From Gerris lacustris (Eukaryota > Arthropoda > Insecta > Hemiptera > Gerridae), in the NCBI GenBank assembly GCA_951217055.1, contig OX578282.1, positions 48,294,329-48,358,328 of the forward strand: 64,000 nucleotides of DNA, written 5' to 3'. Made by a program: the position numbers and the translations under genes. The stretch's first letter is position 1. The number at the start of each line of letters is the position of its first letter. The notes beneath the pieces are model-generated. The model had not been told where the DNA came from and ran no database searches. It was given only the letters and a program-made list of their open reading frames with translations. Positions 41,881-52,589 of this stretch are shown piece by piece.

Positions 41881-41905
41881 AGTATGCAAAAAGTTTAGTT
41901 AATCA

Positions 41906-41911
41906 TTTATT
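41906..41911 (-). promoter_or_regulatory. Polyadenylation signal AATAAA of gene 1
   Basis: AATAAA on the coding strand, about 25 bases after the stop codon and within a CTGAAATAAATGATT string conserved in gene 2 and in both pseudogenes. Confidence 0.7.
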
Positions 41912-41935
41912 TCAGTGGATATTTCATAACATTAT

Positions 41936-42466
41936 TTATTTGCCATAGTTGGCGCTGAATCCAGCATTGACACCTTGACCAGCGAGACCAGCTCCGGCGT
42001 TGAGTCCCTGACCAGCAAGACCAGAGGCAGCACCAAGACCCTGACCGGCAAGACCAGAGGCAGCACCGAGTCCTTGTCCGGCAAGTCCATAGGCAGCACC
42101 AAGACCTTGTCCGGCAAGACCGCCCAAAGCTCCAAGACCCTGTCCAGCAAGACCACTCAAAGCTCCAAGACCTTGTCCGGCAAAACCGAAAGCAGAACCG
42201 AGGCCTTGTCCAGCCAGTCCGGAAGCAGCACCAAGTCCTTGTCCAGCAAGACCAAAGGCAGAACCCATACCTTGTCCAGCCAGACCGGAGGCAGCGCCAA
42301 GACCTTGATTAGCGAGTCCGGAAGCAGAGTTTACTGCACCACTAGCGTCGACTCCAGCGCTGAAGCCAGCATTGGCGCCTCCACCGTTGAAAGATCCACC
42401 GGCGGAGAAACTTTGGCAGTTAGCTCCAACAACGGCGACAGCAAGGATAGCAAGGAAGGCCTTCAT
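41936..42466 (-). CDS. Secreted 11-residue-repeat Gly/Ala-rich protein, gene 1
   Basis: 176 residues. Residues 1-18 (MKAFLAILAVAVVGANCQ) are a classic signal peptide. A Gly/Ser-rich stretch (SFSAGGSFNGGGANAGFSAG) and a VDASGAVNSAS linker follow, then eleven repeats of 11 residues with consensus GLAGQGLGAAS (positions 7-11 vary: AAS, SAF, ALS, ALG, AAY, AGA, AGF), ending SANYGK. There are no cysteines after the signal peptide, almost no charge and no catalytic domain, so this is probably an extracellular structural (silk-, cuticle- or matrix-like) or glycine-rich defence protein; function is not known. The ATG is chosen because it starts the signal peptide and follows a pyrimidine-rich splice acceptor (TTTTATTTTAG) by 8 bases. 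The coding region has higher GC than its surroundings. The opposite-strand T/S/K-rich frame is a shadow. Confidence 0.9.
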   Translation of the reverse strand: MKAFLAILAVAVVGANCQSFSAGGSFNGGGANAGFSAGVDASGAVNSASGLANQGLGAASGLAGQGMGSAFGLAGQGLGAASGLAGQGLGSAFGFAGQGLGALSGLAGQGLGALGGLAGQGLGAAYGLAGQGLGAASGLAGQGLGAASGLAGQGLNAGAGLAGQGVNAGFSANYGK

Positions 42467-42474
42467 GGTTATTT

Positions 42475-43073
42475 CTAAAATAAAAATTAAAAAAAAGTAA
42501 TATTTTCTTTTGATTGATGTCTGAAAAATTATATATATATTTAAAACAGTTACCTATTTGATATGAGAATGGAGTCTAACCTTTTATGAATAATCTTAAA
42601 AGAGCCCAACAATATTTTTCTTAATTGGCTCAGTTTAATGATGACTCCAAAAAAATTGTTGGTTTTTTTTGTTATTATTATCTTGAAGTTGTCTTTTAAT
42701 TATGCGCTAGGTGTGTTTAGCTTAGTTCGTTTAATTAATTAAAATGTTCATATTTTGCTTCCAAGCTTACCTAAGGTAACGGAAGCTATGTAATCGTTCT
42801 GAAGAAAGAACATTGCTTATGAAAAATTCAAAAATGCCTACATGGAAATTTGTTTCAGATATCAGTACCAAAATTTATACTTTTGATTAAATAAAAACAA
42901 CTTCGACAGTTTTTTTTTTATAAAGATGGAGGTACAGGAATTAAATAAATTAGAAAATATTGGGTTATGTAAATGCAAAACATCAATAAAGTGCGCTGTA
43001 GGACGTGAGGAAGTTATGTGCCACACTAATTGGCAGACTATTTGCTAATGGATTACTGTTGTATCTGGTTTAC
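42475..43073 (-). other. Intron 1 of gene 1 (5' UTR intron)
   Basis: Inferred from a donor CACAG/GTAAAC at 43073 and an acceptor TTTTATTTTAG ending at 42475. About 599 bases; it holds an antisense F1 repeat. The boundaries are conserved in gene 2. Confidence 0.65.
42757..43050 (-). repeat. Short F1 repeat inside the gene 1 intron
   Basis: Plus-strand start is GCTTCCAAGCTTACCTAAGG, the reverse complement of the F1 3' end; the other end carries TGTGCCACACTAATTGGCAG, the F1 5' end. It is thus a compact F1 copy in the same transcriptional direction as the gene, ending some 25 bases from the splice donor. Also present in gene 2. Confidence 0.65.
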
Positions 43074-43108
43074 CTGTGGTGAGTGTTGCTCTGGGCTGTG
43101 CTCAAACT
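43074..43108 (-). other. Non-coding exon 1 of gene 1 (inferred)
   Basis: From the initiator A (in TATCAGTT) to the donor CACAG/GTAAAC, 35 bases, without an ATG. A leader this short fits small highly expressed secretory-protein genes of arthropods. Identical in layout in gene 2. Confidence 0.6.
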
Positions 43109-43141
43109 GATACTAGAACTGCGAGAATATCTCTTTATATA
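43108..43141 (-). promoter_or_regulatory. Core promoter of gene 1: TATA box and initiator
   Basis: On the minus strand TATATAAAG lies about 33 bases upstream of TATCAGTT, which contains the arthropod-style TCAGT initiator. Spacing is canonical and both elements are unchanged at gene 2. Confidence 0.7.
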
Positions 43142-43435
43142 ACTCTCTGATCAAATTAATTATGGTTTATTTAGCAATTACCATCCCAAAATGTCTATTA
43201 TCAATGTAAATTCACTTTCCAAATTTACAATGTAATTATCATTAATTACCCTTTACATGTTATAGCTTTAATAAATAATATAATAACTTATGCGTTATAA
43301 AAATTTTTTGAATGGATGTTTTACCGATAATAGTTATTTATGATTACTTTGTGTTTATTACTTAATTTCTATCGATCAAAGAAACCTCTGGCCAAAAGCT
43401 ATTCTATTATGGAGTCATTATCTGAAAGGATATAC

Positions 43436-43500
43436 ATATATGTGTGTGTGTGTGTGTGTGTATGAGTGTATGTGTATGTGTGTGTGTGTATGTATGTATA
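43436..43500. repeat. (GT)n/(GTAT)n microsatellite
   Basis: Block C has a much longer (AT)n tract at this point (58044-59110) with an 865-base transposon inside it, so this is the unoccupied state. Confidence 0.9.
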
Positions 43501-43654
43501 TCTGTACTTAGAAGAACATAAACCTAAAAAAGATAGAGAAGAAATTTATTAAGTCGCAGAAAAATAATTTCCATCCTGAATAAGTCTTGATAAATGTATA
43601 GCTAAGTGTAGCATTTTAAAGAAGAGAGGAGGGTAAAAAGAAAAAAGTTTAACC

Positions 43655-44107
43655 CTAAAGACCCAATCGTATTAGTTTGTCAATTAGCGTGGCTCATAGC
43701 TTACTTACGTAGTTTAATGATTTAATGCTTTTACAACCTATGTTTGACAAATTTATTTAATTTTCCCCCATTTTTTAAATCTGTCAAAATTGTTTTTATT
43801 TTTAACATTAATTAAATTATCAATTGAGGAAAATTTAAAGAGAGCAGACGGTTGAATCTGTGGTTTTCTTTCGACAAACAATCACTATTTTATACAAATT
43901 CGTATAAAATTACTTTTGAAGGAATAGGTGTAAATAAATGTACATTTACTATGTGGAAAAGAAATAAATAGACGCAGAAGGTTTAAACTTTTATGGGACC
44001 AACAATGGGCTAATTATGACGTACCATCCAAATTTTACTATACCCGTACCAGTAGTTTGTAAGATATGTTGATTCACAAAAATTTAGCGACAATCCGACA
44101 GACAGTC
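43655..44107 (+). repeat. Dispersed repeat F1, 5' part
   Basis: Begins near CCCAATCGTATTAGTTTGTC and runs to GACAGTCACGGAACCAAAAA, where the next F1 copy starts abruptly. In block C this copy is complete (59280-59863). Confidence 0.7.
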
Positions 44108-45619
44108 ACGGAACCAAAAATAGACTGCCAATTAGTGTGGCACATAGCTTCCTCGCATCCTATTCACGTACTTTATTGATTTTATGCTTTTACAAACCAT
44201 TATTGTATAATAAAATAAAAACAAATAAATAAAAAAATAAATAAAAAATTGATAATTTGTTTTAAATTTATCCCCCTCAAAACTATAAATAACATAAAAT
44301 AGAACGTAATAAAAATGTTATCTACTATTCAAGAGCTTTTCAGCGATATATATCATATTATAAAAGATTAAGTTTGACATTTGTACCCCTGTACTTTGAG
44401 GTACCAAAATTATATTTTTAAAATAACAAACAATACAAAAGGGCATTAATTAAACTAATAAATACATATAAATAAGAAACCTAATAACAAATAAAATATT
44501 TAAACCCTTTAACCTAAAACAAAATTAAAAATCGGTACAAAAGTACGAGTACAATTTTTTAAAAAAATAAACCATTAAAATAGCTTTAATGTACACATCA
44601 AGGCTTTTTAAATGATATACGACACAATATTAAAAACCAAAAAAAGTGGTCGCGTGACACGGCACACGGGAAAAAGTTTACTCTCATGTTCTCAGCAAAT
44701 AGGATAAACTAATGAAATAAAATATAATAAATTTAAAGAGCATTAGTGTAATATTCAAGCGCCTCAATCAGAAATAAAATCGGTCAACTATTATATTATA
44801 AACTATGGCCATTCTAAGACAAAAAGGAAAAAAATAAAAATAAAAAAATTCCAAAATTATCACCATCTAAGGTACAACCGATAATGATACGACAAAAAGT
44901 CATAGGACCAAAGTTGTAGATCTTTTAAAATCAGTTACCGTTGGTATAATCCGCTTTAGCCGCAATAAGTCCCCAATACAGCTTAAGAATTAAGTCGGTC
45001 GTTCCTATTTTTTAAGGAGGGAAGGAGGGGGAAAAGTGAACTTTGTATAATTATTTTGGTTCACCATATGGACATTGTGCGTCGAATGGCGCAAACCACA
45101 AGTCTCTAGCTCTTCTGGAAGTAGGTAAAAATTCATATCAGTCAGTGAGTCAGTTAGCCATGCGGCGTTGTAGTACATAGACATATTAATTTAGCACGAT
45201 GTAAAGGGCGCAGACAGTTGAAATTAGGCAGGTGCTATCTGCAGGCTACATTCGACGAACCATAAAAATTACATAAAAATCAGATGATTACTTTGAAAGA
45301 TATTGCTGTAAATAAATGTATCTTTGTGAGCATGTGGAAGATAAACAAATAAGCGCAGAAGGTTGAAATTTATATGGAACCAAAAATGGGCTAAGTATTA
45401 CCTACTATCTAAATTTCATTAAAATTGGACAAGTACTTTTTAAGATATGGTGGTTCGCTAAAATTAAGCGACAGACCGACAGACAGACACGGGACCAAAA
45501 ATGTTCCCTGATGTCTGAAACGGATTTCTGTCTTGGAATTTTTGAAATAGGAGATATAAAATATTTTCGTTCTTAAGAGCGATCACATAGCTTCCGTTAC
45601 CTTCGGTAAGCTCGGAAGC
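44108..45619 (+). repeat. Dispersed repeat F1, long copy, with F3-like core
   Basis: Starts AGACTGCCAATTAGTGTGGC and ends GTAAGCTCGGAAGC. It carries the GACAGACCGACAGACAGACA phrase common in invertebrate transposon remnants and a 44280-44420 core related to 13860-14000. No coding frame survives. It lies only in block B and separates the 5' part of the preceding F1 copy from its missing 3' part. Confidence 0.65.
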
Positions 45620-45741
45620 AATAACTACATATGTATATTATTTGTATGACTGCATGTATGTATACATGTATGTATGTATGATAGTATGTATAAGTATGCA
45701 TGGGAATGTATTTATTTGTATGAATGTATTAGTATGTATGA

Positions 45742-45743
<2 letters not shown>

Positions 45744-45804
<61 letters not shown>
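45744..45804. repeat. (AT)n microsatellite
   Basis: About 60 bases of AT dinucleotides after a GTATGTAT-rich stretch. Confidence 0.97.
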
Positions 45805-45807
<3 letters not shown>

Positions 45808-45988
45808 AGGCCCGTGGTTGAGGATGTTTTCAATTTCTCTAGTAAGAGTGGATGTTGCTAAATAGCGAGATTCAAGCGTAACTTTCTCTTGTCTAGTTCT
45901 CCTGCAAAAATTTCGGTTCTTAGATTTGAGAATAAATTTCACGCTAAATAATGGGATTATTCTACCGTTTCGCGCAGGGATGTTTGTA

Positions 45989-46066
45989 TCAGGCTTAGTT
46001 TAGTTGGTTAGAGCGCCAAACTGGAAATATGAAGGCCCGTGATTCAAATCCCGGAGCCAGTGCATA
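45989..46066 (+). repeat. tRNA-like sequence
   Basis: TAGTTTAGTTGGTTAGAGCG fits the Pol III A box and GTGATTCAAATCCCGG is a weakened B box 36 bases on. The end (GGAGCCA) partly pairs with the start (GGCTTAG). Anticodon-stem pairing is poor, so it is a tRNA pseudogene or SINE head. Confidence 0.5.
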
Positions 46067-46105
46067 TTTTTCTTTGTTTCTGGCTCCCGTAGTTTAAATT
46101 GTTTG

Positions 46106-46230
<125 letters not shown>

Positions 46231-46232
46231 AA

Positions 46233-46430
46233 TCAGCAATGAAAATACTGTGTTGGCACACTGCATTAGTTACACAATTTGTGTGAGTGAGAGACACCAA
46301 GGGACGTGCCACGCAAAAATGGCACAGAGCCACTGTTCCAACATCAGACTTACGTCAACAAGATGTTGGTTCGGCATTACGCCATGTCCTGCATTGTTTC
46401 GTCGCGTCTGACTCATTAGGGGCGATGATG
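46233..46430 (-). mobile_element. Third, diverged copy of the hammerhead-bearing element
   Basis: Same order as 12635-12849 with about 10-15% difference by eye. The ribozyme core is damaged: CTAATGA instead of CTGATGA (46413-46419) and one broken stem II pair (GTCA against CGAC). It ends against a (TA)n tract like the other copies. Confidence 0.7.
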
Positions 46431-47111
46431 CCCACCCAACTCTGGACAAATATCAGATCAAGAAGATCAGATATAGGGCTTTCATATATTCCCCGATGGT
46501 CTTAAACAGATCTCTGTTTGGAATTTGGGTATTTTCTGTTATCCCCCCCCCCCCCCCCCCCCCATTCCTACCGGGCGCTTTTTCGCATATACAGGGTTGG
46601 ACCCTTTAACGTTTATGGGGTATTTATATTTTCCACAACTGTCACTAGTGCACCAAAAGCAAAAAAGAACACGCGTTGGTTTATCACCTCATTAGTTATT
46701 GATATATATACATAAATGCTTTATTGAACTTGTCCAAGACTATGATATGCAGATATTGTTGTTATCTCATTATGGGATTTTAAGGAAAAATCAATCAGTC
46801 TGCTAGGTATTAGTATAATATGTACCCCGTTAGGTTTTTTCGGAAGGTTATATCACTTGAGAAAGACTTAGTGTAGGCCAGCGCCATCTGTTGTCTCGTT
46901 CTTTCTCTATTCCCAGGGCCTAGTACCTGCTGCCATCTAGCGGAATCTCCGACGAACTACCCTTCGCCTTCAAGTGTCATATCTGAAACCAAGTCCCATA
47001 TTTTCATCCTTTCTTCCTCACCACAAATCGTATATATTTAATTTTCTTTTTCTCGTATCTTCTGTTCTATTCTAGCTAGAAAATGCATATTACTATCTAA
47101 ATTCTTATTTT
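46431..47111. other. No gene seen; long poly(C) run
   Basis: Contains about 20 consecutive C residues near 46543. Near 46880-46960 lie GCGCCATCTGTTG and GCCATCTAGCGG phrases often seen at invertebrate retroelement ends. Confidence 0.45.
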
Positions 47112-49515
47112 CTTTTCCTTTTTTTCTATACCTGTTCCGTTCCTTTTGATTTCAACCCATATTTTAGTTTTTTTCGAAGCCTGTTGAATGGTTCCGACCT
47201 CGAGAAGCTACAGCGTCGTTGTTATGTCAGGTATTTCTCTACCGGTTCGCCATGCTTTATGCTTTCATTTCACTTCCGACGCTCGTCTTTCCCCAAGTGG
47301 TTCTGGGACAGATGTCGGGTAATTTCTTTTCTTCAGTTTATTTCTGATTCTCTAGACTCTGTTCTACCGATTGAGGTAGTTTCCGTTTAAATTAACTGTT
47401 TCCTGTGTTGGATGATTCCGGATGTAGCTTAGCCAACCTGTTGCTTCCGACGTACACGTTTCCGGATCTTCAAGTGGATTTCTGAACTTTAAGTTGATTT
47501 CTTTCTTTTCTCTTTAATTCCTGTGAGAAAATTAGAAGCGATTTAGTTTTGCGTATCGGCTTTTCAACTCAATTTTGTCTTACAGGTGTTTGTTATTAAG
47601 CCGATGGGGGAGGAGCTGTAACCAGCTGTAGCGTTTGAACTTTATATTTATCTCTGAGATTTCATATCGTATCGTACCGTTTCAAGTATGGGGCTAGAAT
47701 CTTAGCCAGACAAGATCCTACGCTGGAAAGTCTACATTAGAGTCACCTTTGGACTACATGTGGACTCGACTCATCTGAAAACTGCTTTTACCGTCTCTTC
47801 TCACATATGAATTACACTTACCGTATCGTTTGACAAGCTGTGATACCGTTTCTATAATTTCTTATAGTCCCCTCCTTTTTTTGTTTTATGTAATTTGGTA
47901 TAATCTAATCTGTGCTAATCTCCGGTAATGAACCCGGTTTGCGCACGTATTCCCATCCCTTAACGTAGAATCAGTTTTGCTCATTTAACTTTTTTACTTG
48001 ATTCATTTAACTCAATTTTAACTTCACTTAATTAATTCTTATGTCCCGTACCTCCTTTAATCTTTCCGTTTATTTCACAATTTAATTACCTTTGGGTACT
48101 TGTTACCTTGTATCTGGCATTTAACTCAGAGTACCCTAGGTGCCAGCCTAGGCTAGTACTCTTTTCCTTTGTGATCTGTCCCAGGCATTCACTTTGAATT
48201 CTGGACAGATTTTAACCTTCTACTTCTTTGAAGTATTTTAGTAAATTTTAACTATATAACTTATAATTTATGGTGCGGAGATTGTGGGTCTTAAGGGATG
48301 TATGTATTAATAAAGAAAAATCTCTATTCCATGTTGTCCAATTTAGCTATATTTCGACTCTCATTTGAGTCATTTTCAAGCATCTATACATTGATTTTAA
48401 TTCATGGTTATAACCAGAATAGTCATACCTCTACGAATCATTATAAGTACTAATTTATTTCAGTGCTTCCACACTTACTGTCAAATCTGGTTAAATCTAA
48501 ACCCCACATTCACATTGTTTCCATAAGTTTTAATTAAAAGTAATCCTACCCGTTTCAAAATTCCCATTAAACTTAACATTAAACTAAAATTTAACACGAT
48601 CTCCAGTAACACATCACATAACAATTTAAATAGTAAAAATTAAATGGTTATGTGATGTGTTACTGGAGATCGTGTTAAATTTTAGTTTAATGTTAAGTTT
48701 AATGGGAATTTTGAAACGGGTAGGATTACTTTTAATTAAAACTTATGGAAACAATGTGAATGTGGGGTTTAGATTTAACCAGATTTGACAGTAAGTGTGG
48801 AAGCACTGAAATAAATTAGTACTTATAATGATTCGTAGAGGTATGACTATTCTGGTTATAACCATGAATTAAAATCAATGTATAGATGCTTGAAAATGAC
48901 TCAAATGAGAGTCGAAATATAGCTAAATTGGACAACATGGAATAGAGATTTTTCTTTATTAATACATACATCCCTTAAGACCCACAATCTCCGCACCATA
49001 GAATTTATAGGGATCACATTCATTAACAACTTATAATTTAGATTTTTGTTTCTTTATCCCTCTGGGTTGTATTTGCCATGTAAGTCTCCAGTGGTCCCTG
49101 AGGCAATAGGGCGGATAGCCACTGTGAACCTTTTTAACTTGTAGCTAAAACTACTTCTATTTAATTCTCTTAATTGCCTTCGGGTTGTATTCTCAATATT
49201 AATCCTCGATGGTTCCTTGCAGATAGATCAGCCGTTACCCTGTACAACGTGGAGTTAGGTCAGAGAAGGGAGTGCCCTCTAAACGGGAAGTATACCCTAT
49301 CATTTTATTTTATTTAAATTAGATAGGGATAGCCGTTTCACTGTTACGCGGAGTTAGGAAAGTTAGGGACTGGGATAGTCCTACCCTTAGTTTTTTTTCT
49401 TTATATTCAGTAAACATGTAAACTTTTTTTTTATCGGTTGAGTCGCCTGTTGATATTGGCCTATCACGGGTGTCCAACCACACTTTGTACTTAATACTCT
49501 GTACCATATCAGAAC
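47112..49515. repeat. Dispersed unit D, first copy, interrupted by a palindromic insertion
   Basis: Matches 62915-64000 from TCTATACCTGTTCCGTTCC onward. The second copy lacks the 48090-48230 segment and the insertion at 48271-49027. No protein domain is recognised in any frame, and the class is unknown; the length and the window end prevent finding its boundaries. It includes a GAGTACC...GTACTC hairpin near 48128-48160. Confidence 0.75.
48271..49027. mobile_element. Perfect palindromic insertion with 13 bp target-site duplication
   Basis: Arms 48269-48622 and 48647-49000, each 354 bases, are exact reverse complements as far as I can read, around a 24-base AT-rich spacer; a 27-base tail follows. 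AACTTATAATTTA flanks the insertion on both sides (48258-48270, 49028-49040) and is single in the unit D copy near 63960. Each arm carries TTGAAAATGACTC...GAGTCGAAA, a hammerhead-like fold with a 5 bp stem, close to Penelope-like terminal repeats. No coding sequence. Confidence 0.85.
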
Positions 49516-51105
49516 TTAAATTTTATTTTAACACACGATAAAACACGTGTCTCACTGGAAAATATACACAGCTTTTGCAACATAGCAGCTACTGGGATGC
49601 TATAGTCACCTGCCACTGTCATGAGTATTTCTGCCTATAAGCTCGGAAGCAAACACAGGGGAAAGAAATTAAATAAATTGCAGACTATTTATTATTTTCT
49701 TCCTTTTTATTTCGTTATTCCAATTTTGCCTTTATTTACACAATAATATAATTTTGCTGTTTTATTCGCTAATGGTAGGATCTATGAAATATCTGTAGAA
49801 TTAACATTAATTTTAATGTCGACGATACTTCTTAATAATTTAAAACATATCAACTATTTCAATAAACTTAAAATAAAGATTTAAAAAATCGAAATATTTA
49901 TTTATTTGCTCATGGTTATATTTAATACAATACAATACAATATTGTTAAAGCTTTATACACTGGAGCCACTGCAAAATATTTTCTCGACCAAGACTCGGT
50001 TGATATCAAAATTAATATAGATGTGCCTTTACACAAATTCTTTCTTACCTTATACCACGAAATAATGCTCTTACACGAATGGAAAGGTAATGGAATTAAT
50101 TTAATCTAGTTATAACAAAATGTTTATTAATTTAACTGTAAGTACACAGAGAGTAGCGAACCGTCGACTTCAAACACAAGCGTAATTAAACCATCATATT
50201 TATCGTGCAATTAAATTTAATTAAATTTTACATATGATTTGATCACAGTTTTTCTTTTTTTTACTGAGTTTCATTCAAAATATAATTTAATTTAATTGCT
50301 GATCAATTATAAATTACACGTATCGTTATTAATTTTAAGCTAAATGGATGATCGATCATCTGTTCAAATATATTTTTATTTATTTATTTTTTTTGCTTCT
50401 GAGCCTACTGAAGATATGGGAAGCAAATTTGTTTTCATAAAATATTAATAATCTAATTTCAAGATAAAAATAACTTTTTATATACTACGTTTTTAAATTT
50501 TCTGTTGAATCGTATGTAATGTTGATAATATAATTGTTATTGTTATATAATATATAATAATGTTACTGAAAAAAAACCAAAAGTTCCGAATTTATTTACT
50601 TCACATAAATTAGAACCGTCTAGAGAGCTGACCTTAAACTTATAAAAGGACAAATCATTGTACAACGAATCTCCCCTACACCAAATCTAAAGCGTGCCAT
50701 CGATATATTTGAAATAAAGAATCGATATTTCCTGTTTTGCTGTCATTCAATGTTTATCTATCACAAATTTGAGACCCGTCAAAATGAAGATTGCGTAAAT
50801 GTGGGACATGGCAAAACAAATAAAATAACTTGCGGATTTTTTCCGAACTAACTTTCCGTACAGCAAAATTTGCTGAAAACCAATTAAATTCTGCTGAAAG
50901 ATGGCTAAAAGTATTAAAATAATGCATTGTCATCGTGTTCTGAGCTATGCTAAAAGTTTCAAATGTCTAGCTATTTGGGAAGTTAGTTATAGAAATCGAT
51001 TACCAGATTTGTATCGGACAAACAAACAAGCAAACAAACAAACAAACACACAAACAAGAAATCAAGCTAATAAAAACGTAGTAAAATAACTTTTCTTCAA
51101 TCAAA
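49516..51105. other. No gene seen; F1 end fragments
   Basis: AT-rich. TAAGCTCGGAAGC near 49640 and a GCTTCTGAGC...GGGAAGC pair near 50397-50427 resemble the F1 3' end. A CAAACAAACAAG-type run lies near 51018-51055. Confidence 0.45.
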
Positions 51106-51430
51106 CCCGGGCTCTCTCTGTCCATGCACTATTTTTTTTTCAGGAACTAGATTTTTCCAGGACAAAACGCCTTATATCGTTAGAATCGTATTTACATGGA
51201 CTAGAATTTTTTAATCAAAATCGTCGGAACCGTTATCAAGAAAAACATTTTTTCAGACTTTTTTGGGTGAAGCAACCCCAAATTTGGAGCTAAAATTCAT
51301 TGCTTGATTTCGCCTTGGGGTATAATTTTTCTGATAATTCTCGTCAAATAAGCCCGGTAGTTTAGGCTCTACGCCGGTAGTTTAGGCTATTACCTTTTTC
51401 TATAAAGAAAAAAGGTAATAGTAAATTCGC
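51106..51430 (-). repeat. Dispersed repeat family F2, reversed copy
   Basis: Carries CCCCAAATTTGGAGCTAAAA and TTTCGCCTTGGGGTATAATT, the reverse complement of phrases in 235-560. CCGGTAGTTTAGGCT is locally tandem-duplicated near 51354-51389. Confidence 0.55.
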
Positions 51431-52224
51431 CTTAAAATGTATTAGAAATTATTTGTGTCGCATAATATTGTCTACTTTATTATACTTGTATCTCTGTGAT
51501 TTCCTCATATTTTATACATATTTCGCGTGAAGGATGTAAATGAATAAAAAAAAGTCTCGTTTTCCACCTTATGTACATTTCAGAGGTTTTTTCCTACTGT
51601 TAAACTTGTGAAGCCGGTTTTCTGTGAAGAAAAACCGCAAGGGAAATCAGCTGAACTTCAAGGAATTTTTCCGCTCTTCATAACATTATTTTGTTTTCCC
51701 TTTGCCTTCTTTTAGGTGGAATAAGTCAGGGGGTGAAAAATAAAGATGAACCATATTTTTTTGTTTATATGTTAGTCTGTGCTTTGTCCCCCCCCCCCCC
51801 CTTCTCTTTTTTTTATACGGACGAATCATTTAGTATGGTTATGATTAGGTTGTATTCTTAAACTATAATATTTTTATCATACATTATATTTATACAGGAT
51901 ATATAAGCAAAACTTTATCGCAATCAAAATTAATATAGCTAATAGCGGGTCAGATATCGATATAGAAGCCATAGTAAAGCAATAAATCCTGTTTTTCCCT
52001 AGTTTGTCAAACAAGAATATTTAAAATTGATATCGACTGTAAAATGAATGAAGAAAAATTCACAAAATATAGGAAGTATACTAAAAATCCCGTACGATCA
52101 ACTGGAAAAAACTTTCTCTTATGCATAGTGAGATTAAATGTAAATCTAATAATATAATGTATTAATAAACACATCTAAAGGTGTTCAACAGGTGATTTAT
52201 TTTACTCTTCGCTTTCAATTTTCG
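51431..52224. other. No gene seen; poly(C) run near 51789
   Basis: AT-rich with a 12-base C run; no recognisable element. Confidence 0.45.
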
Positions 52225-52515
52225 TCACAATATGATGTATTTTCATCAATATTTCGGAATCCGTTTTTTCACGGAAACTTAAAAATATCGGAAATTAAAA
52301 TATCATTTTTTAATCATAATCGTTTGAACAGTACCCGAGATGTCATTTTCTCTCACGTTTAATCAGTTATTAGAAAGAAGAACTCCAAATTTAGTGCAAA
52401 AATTAATTTCTCGTTTTTTCGCCAAAAGGGTAAGAATTTTCTGAACTTGTATGCCAAATTTCATCATAATCGGCCAATTAGTTTAAGCTCCATGCGCCTG
52501 TACAGACTACAGACA
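52225..52515 (-). repeat. Dispersed repeat family F2, diverged reversed copy
   Basis: Same order of motifs as 51106-51430 (AATCATAATCG, CTCCAAATTTAGTGC, TTTTTTCGCC), clearly more decayed. It is followed by a poly(A) run near 52542. Confidence 0.5.
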
Positions 52516-52589
52516 GTAAATAACAGATGGCAAAAGACATTTAAAAAAAAAAAAAAAAAACATGTATGAGACTTTCACGCATTAGAAAT

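Noticed and set aside
41936..42466. CRISPR-like array (regular 33-base repeats)
   Set aside because: Repeats are contiguous without unique spacers, keep a reading frame and lie in a eukaryotic gene.
41975..42478. T/S/K-rich open frame opposite intact gene 1 (and at 56381-56884, 12667-13386, 39007-39726)
   Set aside because: It is the antisense of a 33-base coding repeat. The minus strand has the signal peptide, splice sites, promoter and poly(A) signal.
45989..46066. Functional tRNA gene
   Set aside because: The A box is good but the B box is degenerate and the anticodon stem does not pair.
47184..47390. 68-codon open frame in unit D
   Set aside because: The second copy of unit D (near 62990-63190) does not preserve it; substitutions and indels break the frame.
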